Assembly (NCBI GenBank): GCA_014885115.2
Contig: WKLE02001163.1
Location: 4,375 to 68,374, forward strand
Direction of reading: 5' to 3'
From: Asterionellopsis glacialis
Taxonomy: Eukaryota > Bacillariophyta > Plagiogrammaphyceae > Rhaphoneidales > Asterionellopsidaceae
Length of the DNA: 64,000 nucleotides
In this document: one piece after another, positions 53,520 to 62,180 of the stretch
How positions within the stretch are numbered: the first letter of the stretch is position 1
How the letters are laid out: every line of letters begins with the position of its first letter
Position numbers and translations under genes: made by a program
The notes under the pieces: model-generated
Seen by the model: only the letters and a program-made list of their open reading frames with translations
The model's database searches: none
What the model was told of the DNA's origin: nothing

Positions 53520-56291
53520 TTACTTTCCAAAGGCAAGAGCTCGAAGTTCATCTTTTTGCTTCTTCTTTTTATTTTTCTTTCCGCCACCACCAGCACTTTG
53601 ATTGGTATTATTATTATTATTTGGTGTTGCTTCAGCTTGTTTCTTCTTTTCCTTGGCCATGAATTTGGTCGCTGTACCAGTTTGCGTTGATGTTTGTCCC
53701 TGATTCATAGACGACACACTTCCAGGTTTAGCTGAAACCATTTTGGAAACATTGTTGTTTGTATTACTCCAATTATTATTCTTTTTGGTAGGAACGATAT
53801 ATCTTGTACCGGAGGGAGGGTTTGATACAGGTCGAGATACAGTAGCAGCAGCAGCAGTAGTCGATGATGATGACCATCCTGTACTAGTACTAGCAGTACC
53901 ATGTGCAGCAGATCGAACTTGCTCCATATAACGGATGGCTAGTTGTGCTGATGATTCGTTGGGACAAGAGGATATTAAGGCAGGAATGAATGACCAAAAA
54001 TCAGAATCTGCAAACCCTGTATCAAATAATGCTGCTGCTTGATCGACATAGGCTTCTGGTGCTATTTCATCTGCTGCGAAATCTTTGGTTAAGTTTTTCA
54101 AGCGCTTAAATTTCGTAGGTCCCAATGCGGCCTTCATTTGTTCTTTGGTAGCCTTCCCTTCATTCAAATCCGTACTCGATACTGGTGGTGGGAATTGTAA
54201 TACATTAGATAATGCCTCTTGAGATGGAGCCTTTTGACCAGTCATGACCTTTTGCTTTACACTACTCTTTTTATTGGATGATGATGTAATTGGAGGAGGA
54301 AAATCATTCGTAGAAAGTGATATGCCGCCGCCGCCAGCACCACCACGATTCTTTTTCGTATATGCCTCTGCGGCTTCATAACGATGAGAAGTCGTTGGTC
54401 CACCTAAGGAAGGGAAGTTCTCTGCTGCAAGATTTTCTTTTCGATTACGAGTGCCTACCATCGAAGATGAAGTTGCATAGTTCGAACCTCCAAGTGCGGG
54501 GAAATTTCCACTTGTCGGTGGAGGCGCTGACCGGACAGTCTTGGAGGATGCAGACCAGTTGGCTCCTCCACCTGCAGCAGCAGCCTGTCTCATGGCTGTT
54601 TGTTTTGGAATACCTTTAATCTTTGCTGCTACAGAATTCTTCTTGGCATTTCCTGTTGGTAAAGATGGAAAAGCATCAGCTGTAGGGATATTTTGTCTCC
54701 CTTGTGTTGGTCGCGGTTGAGTGGCTAGTCGACTACTACCAACTGAGCCACCGCCGCCACCTAGGGAAGGGAAATTATCTGTTTGGCTTCCTGAATAACC
54801 TGCTGATGTAGCACTCATTGGTTTGGATGATTTCCATTGTGCAGAGGATGACGTTCCACCTCCGAGCATTGCTCCTACTCTGTTGTTTGTCACGGGTCCT
54901 CCGCGAATTTTAGCGGCAACTGAATTCTTATTCCTACTAGCTTGTGGTAAAGCTGGGAATGCTTCTGTGGTAACTTCACCTGCATTCCGTTGTCGATTCG
55001 CACGTGTCGCCAAGGATGTACCTGCAGTCCACCCCACACGCAATCCACTTGCATTATTTGCACTCAGGGATGGGAAGGCTTGTTCCTTGGCCTCATCTGT
55101 GGATTCTTCATTTTCTCTCATGGCCGCCGCCTGAGCTCTCATTTCTTCTGTACGAGCAAAATGCAATGGATGACTGGTCGATTGATTTAGTAGTTGTTCT
55201 TGTGATTCTCGACTCAATGGTTCTGGTACGAATGCTTGTCCATCCAATCCATACGAAAAATCTTGATCTGTCGGAACTTCTTGATTTTCGTATCCGCTCC
55301 CATCATATCCTGTACGACGAACACGAAATTCTAATTGAATTTTCGTATCACCAGTCGATGTTCCCCCATGTATATGCATTTCATGTGCACGTAAATCAAT
55401 TTCATTTTCAAATACCACAAACCGTGCTGCCAAACACTGTGCATCCAAACATAAAAAGTGTTGTCGATCAAAATGTTTTTCCAATGCCTGGTAGTCACGA
55501 AAGTATTGATTCGCCTTTTCTTGCTTTTCACATACATGACACTTGTAGTGATCCTTTTGTAAATGCAAATGCAATTGTGTCAAATCGTAAAATCGTTTAG
55601 GTTTACAGAATTCACACAAGGGGTGTCCCTTGAATCCTGATGTTTCACCGTCTCCCTTTTCTTGATGCTTTCTCAGTTGTGTAGGTGTAAATCTGGGTAA
55701 TCTCGATACAAAGTCACGTTTGAAATCAATACAGAGCTTACATATAGTTAGTCGATGTTTGACACGTAAATGATCTTGTAAGGCCCTGACAGGATGTTTT
55801 GATTTCTTGGGTGGTGGTTGTTTTTTCTTCTTTTTACCATCTTCATCATTTGCATTCTCATATATATTCGCTTCCGGTGTAATACCATCATAGGAACATT
55901 GTGGTATTGTACAATGATATCCAAACAAGGGTTGTACTTCGGTATCATGATAATGAGCTGTAAAAAACATGCCTACATCTTGTCGAAAGATAAAGTTTCC
56001 ACCTAATTCATCCCCCCACATGGGATATTCATCCCATGTTTTACCAGGTTGATCGACAATCAGCCGATCGTTGGTAGTTTTACAAATGGGACACTTTTTA
56101 TCGGAATGTAAATGACGCAATCGTAAATGACACAAGCCACAAACATGATTATGACCACAAGGCGTAATACCTGTCGTAGTTAAATCTGAATAACAGACCA
56201 AACAATGATCCGATACAGAAGGATGCTCTTGTTCATAGGCTTCTTCTTCTAATGTCTTGTTGCCCTCTTCTACGCCAGTAGTAGCGCTCAT
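53520..56291 (-). CDS. ZNF598: RING E3 ubiquitin ligase of ZNF598/Hel2 type
   Basis: Single exon, 923 residues. The N-terminal RING (about 30-70) has C-x2-C (CLVC), CGHNHVCGLC and CPIC, as in Hel2/ZNF598. A zinc-finger region follows with spaced Cys/His pairs (HYKCHVCEKQEKANQYFRD, HFLCLDAQC). The long C-terminal half is Ser/Gly/Asn-rich and carries repeated FPSL or FPAL motifs; two longer units, AFPALPQASRNKNSVAAKI and AFPSLPTGNAKKNSVAAKI, are near copies. A folded segment LGPTKFKRLKNLTKDFAADEI occurs near the end, then a Lys-rich C-terminus. ZNF598/Hel2 recognises collided ribosomes and ubiquitinates small-subunit proteins to start quality control in the cytosol. Confidence 0.9.
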   Translation of the reverse strand: MSATTGVEEGNKTLEEEAYEQEHPSVSDHCLVCYSDLTTTGITPCGHNHVCGLCHLRLRHLHSDKKCPICKTTNDRLIVDQPGKTWDEYPMWGDELGGNFIFRQDVGMFFTAHYHDTEVQPLFGYHCTIPQCSYDGITPEANIYENANDEDGKKKKKQPPPKKSKHPVRALQDHLRVKHRLTICKLCIDFKRDFVSRLPRFTPTQLRKHQEKGDGETSGFKGHPLCEFCKPKRFYDLTQLHLHLQKDHYKCHVCEKQEKANQYFRDYQALEKHFDRQHFLCLDAQCLAARFVVFENEIDLRAHEMHIHGGTSTGDTKIQLEFRVRRTGYDGSGYENQEVPTDQDFSYGLDGQAFVPEPLSRESQEQLLNQSTSHPLHFARTEEMRAQAAAMRENEESTDEAKEQAFPSLSANNASGLRVGWTAGTSLATRANRQRNAGEVTTEAFPALPQASRNKNSVAAKIRGGPVTNNRVGAMLGGGTSSSAQWKSSKPMSATSAGYSGSQTDNFPSLGGGGGSVGSSRLATQPRPTQGRQNIPTADAFPSLPTGNAKKNSVAAKIKGIPKQTAMRQAAAAGGGANWSASSKTVRSAPPPTSGNFPALGGSNYATSSSMVGTRNRKENLAAENFPSLGGPTTSHRYEAAEAYTKKNRGGAGGGGISLSTNDFPPPITSSSNKKSSVKQKVMTGQKAPSQEALSNVLQFPPPVSSTDLNEGKATKEQMKAALGPTKFKRLKNLTKDFAADEIAPEAYVDQAAALFDTGFADSDFWSFIPALISSCPNESSAQLAIRYMEQVRSAAHGTASTSTGWSSSSTTAAAATVSRPVSNPPSGTRYIVPTKKNNNWSNTNNNVSKMVSAKPGSVSSMNQGQTSTQTGTATKFMAKEKKKQAEATPNNNNNTNQSAGGGGKKNKKKKQKDELRALAFGK

Positions 56292-57314
56292 GATTCAAGA
56301 GATGATATCGTTTTTTGGTTGTAAGTTGTTGCTGCTGTTGTTGCTACTTCGTATTGTGATCACAAAGTATGTTGATGTAAACGAGTGATCTCAGAAGATT
56401 ATTATGTCCCACCGCCTCACATAAAAGTTTTTTTCGGTTGCTACGATTGCGATTTCTCTTGTGAAGCCTGAGGCCCGAGTAGTTCCAAGAGTTGATTTTT
56501 GATTCCCAGTTCCCCTCAGTCGGGCATCCGCGTGAAGTTTTCTGAGTCACACGCGTGTAAGCCCACAGGAAAAATCTGGGGGAGAATGACAAAGATGGGA
56601 GGGCAAAAGTGAAAAGAGGGGGGCGGTCGAGGTGGAAAAGCGGGGCGGTCCGTCCGTGCTCGAGCAGTATTTGTCAGTCAGACGGGCAGACATCAGGTGG
56701 TCTCAAGACCTCTCGCTCCTGTTGATTGTGTGCTGACGTACTCACTATAGAAAGTGAAAAAGAGTGAAATGGAATTTCGATTCTTAGCTTTCCGATACAC
56801 GACTTGTTCACGAAGAGAAACCTGTAGAATTCTATAAACTTCTCCCTCCAACCACCTAGTACAATTCCTACTGTTGCTCTCGCATTCGTCCACACAGCGG
56901 GGGGCGGGGGGGGCTGGCATGTTCCGGGGTCGAGTCGTCCCAAGCAGGAAAGAGTGTCATTTCTTGTCATCTCAGTCGTTAGTCTTGAATCACCTTTCCC
57001 AACTTCTTCATTACTCGCAACAAACAGCCTGTTCTCATAATTATACAAACTGAAATAGAAGCAGCACACAAGACAAAGAGTAAACAAAACGTGTCGTGCA
57101 AAACTGAAAGAAAGAAGAAGATAGAGACAAAAGCAATCGCAATCATTATTCCCACAACGCAAACAACAGAATTAGACTTGCATTTACATTCATATCGTTA
57201 TAATAGAAAAGCAATCAACGACATTTCTCATCATTATTCATTTATCTGATAACAACTACTGTTAACGACATACAGCACAAGAAGAAGAAGAACAAATAAT
57301 AATACTCAAGAATT
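56292..57314. other. Divergent promoter region (ZNF598 / J-domain protein)
   Basis: About 1 kb with G-rich tracts (GGGGCGGGGGGGGCTGG near 56901) and a T-rich leader. Frames at 56344-56592, 56674-57162 and 56693-56920 have no recognised domain. A leader of CAA/AAG repeats precedes the J-domain gene. Confidence 0.45.
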
Positions 57315-58505
57315 ATGCCGCAACCTAATTTAAAATCGAATGATTTTTATCAAATTCTAGGTGTAGATCGGTCCGCCGATGAAAATGCCTTGAAGAAAGC
57401 CTATAAAAAGTTAGCTGTGAAATGGCATCCTGATAAAAATCCAGGAAATGAAGAAGCTACGAAAAATTTTCAAAAAGTTTCGGAAGCCTACGCTACGCTC
57501 AGCGACAAACGCAAACGACAAATTTATGATCAATATGGTGCCGAGGCTGCCAATCAGGCAGATCAAATGCCAGAAGGTGCAGCTGGTGGATTTCCAGGAG
57601 GTTTCCCGGGAGGAGGATTTCCGGGAGGTGGTGGAGGTGGTGCTCATCATATGAGTCCTGAAGAAGCAGAACGTTTATTTGGTTCCTTCTTTGGTGGATC
57701 AGATCCATTTGGTGGTTTGTTTGGCGGTGGTATGCCAGGTGGAATGGGAGGAGCAAGAGGTGGACCCAATATTCAATTTAGTACATCTGGTGGTATGCCT
57801 GCGGGATTTGGTGGTAGCATGGGAGGTAGGGGTGGTGGGCCCGATCCCATATCTATGATGTTCCAACAAGGTATGGGAGGTGGAATGCCTGCTGGATTTG
57901 GAGGTAGTATGGGAGGTATGCCTGCTGGATTTGGAGGTAGGCCTGGAGGTATGCCTACTGGATTTGGTGGTATGCCAGGTGGTGCCACTTCTGGAGGCGC
58001 TGGACCTAAACTTTATGATGCGATCCCCTCTGGAACAATCGTATCATTGAAGGAATTAAAGTCTTCCCCTGAACGCAATGGTGATCGTGGTGTAATTAAG
58101 CAATATGCACCCTCCAAGGGACGGTATGTTGTAGCACTTGAAGATAGTGATGAAACCATGAGTGTCAAACCACAAAACTTATTACAACATGTACATGTAC
58201 GATTGCATGACATTCAAAGTCAACAAGAACTCAATGGAAAGACAGGTACAATTATTGCATGGAACCCTATCAAAGAACGGTATAATATCTACGTGACCGT
58301 CATGAAAAAAGTTGTAAGTTTAAAACCCAGTAACGTTGTACTGGATAATGACACAGTTGCACAAGTTGTTGGGTTGAATTCTAAACCAGAATTAAATGGT
58401 AAATGGGGTACAATTACAAAATGGATTCGTGAAAGTAATAAATATGATGTACAATTATCACGTGATAAAATTATACGTGTCAAGGTTGAAAATATGAGAG
58501 TGTAA
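57315..58505 (+). CDS. J-domain (DnaJ/Hsp40) protein with three SH3-like repeats
   Basis: Single exon, 396 residues. The J domain occupies 8-74: [21 protein letters not shown], then the catalytic HPD at 38-40 in [11 protein letters not shown] Gly/Met/Phe-rich region (about 80-235) contains repeats of MPAGFGG(S)MGG and MPTGFGG, as in some Hsp40 linkers. The C-terminal 150 residues form three related units, each with L-x-S/G-x-P/Q-E-L/R-N-G, then KG/KWGTI, then a KP-N-L/V end. They resemble the small SH3/KOW-like repeats found in some algal proteins (for example next to MYND domains). No DnaJ C-terminal substrate domain or zinc finger is visible. It likely stimulates Hsp70 ATPase; the repeats may recruit clients. 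Confidence 0.88.
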   Translation: MPQPNLKSNDFYQILGVDRSADENALKKAYKKLAVKWHPDKNPGNEEATKNFQKVSEAYATLSDKRKRQIYDQYGAEAANQADQMPEGAAGGFPGGFPGGGFPGGGGGGAHHMSPEEAERLFGSFFGGSDPFGGLFGGGMPGGMGGARGGPNIQFSTSGGMPAGFGGSMGGRGGGPDPISMMFQQGMGGGMPAGFGGSMGGMPAGFGGRPGGMPTGFGGMPGGATSGGAGPKLYDAIPSGTIVSLKELKSSPERNGDRGVIKQYAPSKGRYVVALEDSDETMSVKPQNLLQHVHVRLHDIQSQQELNGKTGTIIAWNPIKERYNIYVTVMKKVVSLKPSNVVLDNDTVAQVVGLNSKPELNGKWGTITKWIRESNKYDVQLSRDKIIRVKVENMRV

Positions 58506-58756
58506 AAAAAAGGAAAGGGGGGATAAAGGCATGAAGGATTTAACATATTTTGAATATGCTATACATAATATTTTGAAACTTTTTGGACTGGGAAGACTTT
58601 TTCCGTCTGCTCTCTCTGTCTATCTTTTCTGCCTTGTAAAACTATAAACGTAAACTAAATTTGTTTTTTGATAGAACATGAGTGTAATGCAATACTATTG
58701 ATTCTCATTTCCATTGTGCATAGAGGAAGCCTTCTACTAATTAGAGTTTCTAGTCG
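58506..58756. other. Convergent 3' region (J-domain / LAS1)
   Basis: A short AT-rich region separates the stops of the J-domain and LAS1 genes. No gene is visible. Confidence 0.4.
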
Positions 58757-61345
58757 TTACACAGGAAACCCAGGAAGTGTACCAATGGCACAGGGCTCCC
58801 ATGTTTTGCAAAGCACCCAAATGGATGGTGGTGATTGTCTCTTTGTTGCAGTGTTTTCCTCAATATTGCTGTTGATTTTGTGACTATCATCTTTCACATC
58901 TTCGCCATTACTATTGTTATCCTGGTTCGTATTGGCATTCGCACTCACAGAAGATTCCTGAGCCACGGGATCAATACTTCTATTATTATCTTCACCATTG
59001 TCATCTTCATCTCCATTATCAGATCCGTCATCGTGACCATTGTCGTTATCATCATCATCACTATCTGAGAGTAAGGCTTCTAAAGCATCTAAAGACATTT
59101 TTTCAGAAGAAGATAGTTTCACTTTCGACAATGGCGACAACTGATTCTTCTTGTTACTCTTTGTGGGATTGTTAGAGGTGCCACTGCCATCATTAATATC
59201 AATCATCATGGATGAGGAAACCTCTGGTTGGTGATTTTCTTTGACAAGGAGACCATGCTCATTAGAAGGTGGTGGTGGTAGTGATGATGATGACTGTTGT
59301 GGAATCGTCATTGACAAATCAACTCCTAATGACGATGTTGAGACACCTAAACCAACAACTCTTTGATCTTGAAGTATGGCACGTAACATATGATAAACTT
59401 CCAAGCTTGTCTTTGACGCTTCTGTTACTGTGTCACTTTGTAATACTGACGATGATGCTGATGGTGATGATTGTATCGCACTATCTTCAGACTCATTACT
59501 GCCATTACTACTGAATGTATCATTTTTGGAGGGTTGTGTTCTCACTTCTTCCTCGAGACAAGGACAACATCGATCACATAAACTATTTAAGGGGTATTGT
59601 GCCTTTCGTAACAATACATTCAATGGTGCGTTACTTCGAAGATATGTAATATCCGTCAAATCCCATTGATTTGGACGTTTCTTATTTAAATCTAATGTTC
59701 CCCCAATTGTTTTGACAATGGCAACAGATTTATCATAATTCATATGAAATTCACGTGACAGTAGAAATTTGATCCATGATTGTAAGAAAAATAATTTCCG
59801 TACAGATCCAGGATCCAACGTCGTTTGGTTTTTTTCGTCCATCTTTTCTTCCTCGCTGGTATTATTACCATTGTTGGTACCCTGAATATTAGGTTTGGTG
59901 GCATTAACATCATCATGACCACCACTTGTAGCAGTAGCGTTCTCATTTTGAGTGTCTTGCTCGTTGTTTTCAATTGAAAGGATAAAATCAACCAAATGAA
60001 TCAATAAAGTCGAAGCAAATCCAGGCCATGCACCACATAAGGTTATAAGTAAATCTTTGTATCGATTTTCAATCTTAGTTATTCCTTCTTGCGTGCATGG
60101 GAAAGACGCGGGTGATCCAGGTATAAGAGCACCACGTCCTTCTGGTTGTGTACTGCCCATACCACCCCATACTAAAAAGGAAAGTGCAACTTGAAATCCA
60201 ATATCCATAGGTATCGTTTTTACAAATTTTTTCACATGTGTCACTGGTGATGGTGGTCCTTCCGCTGCAGCTTTTCGCTTTTTTCTGTCCCTCTTGTTGT
60301 TATTGTAATTCTTTTGGTTATTTTTTCCCTTGTCTTTTCCTTTGTTCTTTTTCTTTTTCTCTGCGCTAGCACTTGTGTCATTGAATAATGCCATGAATCG
60401 ATTTTGATTTGTACCCAAGCTTTTAGTACCCCATACATTAATATTGTGATCATCTTCCCATTCTTCTTCTGTATCGTCACTTTCACTGTCATCATCACCA
60501 TTGTCACTGGCGGCAACATTGTCATGACACTTGTCTTCTTCGTTTGTTGTTTGTGACACTGTTGGTTCTTTCTTTTGTTCCTGCTGTTTCTTCTGCTCTT
60601 TCTGTGATGATTCGTCTTTTGATTTTTCATGGGTTGTAAATGATACAGTAGCTGTTGTTGATTTCTTTTTCGATGTTGTCTTGTATTGTTCCAATAATTC
60701 CAAAGCAACCTTACGTAACTCCCATCGATTTGTGGATAGGGGTATCCAATAATTTTGTTCTAAAAACACTAAAAATGTTTGAGTTGCCAATCGCAAGGCT
60801 GACAAAGATGGTAAATCATTATGGGCGGCATCATGTCGTAGATCGACTAGCCATCCCGGCAATCCCACCATGTCACATAAACTTGCTACACTGGATGCAT
60901 ACGTTTTATGTTGTTGCATATTATCGGCAATCCCATTGACACCTCTCATTAAGGCACATGAATATGCCAATCGTAATTCAAATGTACTACTACTAGAGAA
61001 GGATGATAATGTGCTACCACTGATGTGATTGTGATTCTCGCTGTCACCATAATAGTCTCGTCCTAACAATTCTGCCAAGGCTGCTGTAGTTTCCATAGAA
61101 TGTGGTATACGTCCTTGATCACTCCTTGATTTCCATACAGTAATTTTCTGTAATGCATATTGTAATTCTACTTCACTTGGACCATTTATAGATGAGGAGG
61201 AGGCCGACGACAAGGCAAACAAGCTTGTAGTAGATAAAAGGATACGACCAACTTCTTCTAATTCCCATGTATCATGCCATGGTGTAAATTTTGTATTGGA
61301 TCGTAATCGTTTTCGACCCTGTCGTGGAACTGATGAAGAATACAT
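58757..61345 (-). CDS. LAS1: LAS1-like pre-rRNA endoribonuclease
   Basis: Single exon, 862 residues from the first ATG; a TTG 22 codons upstream is not a likely start. The N-terminal Las1 domain is recognisable: TPWHDTWELEEV, ITVWKSRSDQGRIPHSMETT, LRLAYSCALMRGVNGI and PGWLVDLRHDAAHNDLPSL. RHDAAH is the HEPN R-x4-H catalytic motif. The rest is low complexity: Lys/Asn/Gln-rich segments, Asp/Ser-rich ones, and a conserved-looking middle part PMDIGFQVALSFLVWGG with SFPCTQEGITKIENRYKDLL. LAS1 cuts the ITS2 spacer with Grc3/NOL9 during large-subunit rRNA maturation. This copy is long because of acidic low-complexity insertions. It lies divergent from the E(z) gene. Confidence 0.9.
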   Translation of the reverse strand: MYSSSVPRQGRKRLRSNTKFTPWHDTWELEEVGRILLSTTSLFALSSASSSSINGPSEVELQYALQKITVWKSRSDQGRIPHSMETTAALAELLGRDYYGDSENHNHISGSTLSSFSSSSTFELRLAYSCALMRGVNGIADNMQQHKTYASSVASLCDMVGLPGWLVDLRHDAAHNDLPSLSALRLATQTFLVFLEQNYWIPLSTNRWELRKVALELLEQYKTTSKKKSTTATVSFTTHEKSKDESSQKEQKKQQEQKKEPTVSQTTNEEDKCHDNVAASDNGDDDSESDDTEEEWEDDHNINVWGTKSLGTNQNRFMALFNDTSASAEKKKKNKGKDKGKNNQKNYNNNKRDRKKRKAAAEGPPSPVTHVKKFVKTIPMDIGFQVALSFLVWGGMGSTQPEGRGALIPGSPASFPCTQEGITKIENRYKDLLITLCGAWPGFASTLLIHLVDFILSIENNEQDTQNENATATSGGHDDVNATKPNIQGTNNGNNTSEEEKMDEKNQTTLDPGSVRKLFFLQSWIKFLLSREFHMNYDKSVAIVKTIGGTLDLNKKRPNQWDLTDITYLRSNAPLNVLLRKAQYPLNSLCDRCCPCLEEEVRTQPSKNDTFSSNGSNESEDSAIQSSPSASSSVLQSDTVTEASKTSLEVYHMLRAILQDQRVVGLGVSTSSLGVDLSMTIPQQSSSSLPPPPSNEHGLLVKENHQPEVSSSMMIDINDGSGTSNNPTKSNKKNQLSPLSKVKLSSSEKMSLDALEALLSDSDDDDNDNGHDDGSDNGDEDDNGEDNNRSIDPVAQESSVSANANTNQDNNSNGEDVKDDSHKINSNIEENTATKRQSPPSIWVLCKTWEPCAIGTLPGFPV

Positions 61346-62180
61346 TCTATTATATTTTATGGATAGAACAAAGGAGAACGACAAACACTTGTCAAGGAGG
61401 TCAAGAAACAAACAATCTGTTACAAGTAGGTGGTGAGATTGATAAGGAGTGTAGTGTGTCGTCTATCTTGCGCTCACATTTTGTTCTGTTTGTTCTTCTT
61501 ACAGTTTATTCTTTCGTCGTGTTGGCTGTGTTGTGCGGTGCCTGTGATCTTGAGAAAGATTTTGGATGGAGGTAAGTTTGTAGTCTGTCTGACTGTACGT
61601 TCATGTTTCTAAAAACAAAAAAGAAATGACGGGCGATTCGAATGTTTTGTCTTGGGTACACGTAATTCTGGTAGTACAAATATAACCGAGTCAAGAGTAC
61701 TCTAGATAATATGTGGAAACTACTCATAGCCTAAATGTTCGAGTAGCACTTTTTGTATTATTATCCAATCAAATTTTACGATTCACACGATTCACCCTCC
61801 AATTGGTCAAATCATCATTTAATTTCTTTTATTGTTTTTAAAAATGAAATAGTGTGCATTGACCACCGTACAAATCTTCGATGGGAAAAAATTACAATTA
61901 GTACTGGTAAAATATGGAGGTAGGACTACCTGTCGTACAATGTACAGGTATTACCTAGTATACAATGTAGTCCTAACAGCAACATACAGCATTCTCTACA
62001 GTGGAATCAGTTGAAAACTTCTCATGGTCGGTGAGAGGTTTTCATTATATTGACAACTTACCATCGTAGTGTGAGTCCATCTCAATCGACTACAACAGTT
62101 GTGCATTGTTTCTTCCCGATTTATATGCTATTGTCTGTGTTGTGGAAGGGGGTAGAATACTCTCATACTCTTCTTCTCTA
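61346..62180. other. Divergent promoter region (LAS1 / Enhancer of zeste)
   Basis: About 830 bp. TAGGACTACCTG at about 61921 and TGTACAGGTATTACCTAG near 61940 repeat pieces of the TACC motif family. A T-rich segment lies near 61826. Frames inside have no domain. Confidence 0.45.

Noticed and set aside
61346..61411. 22-codon extension of LAS1 to a TTG
   Set aside because: Non-ATG start; the ATG at 61345 is followed by a normal LAS1 N-terminus.
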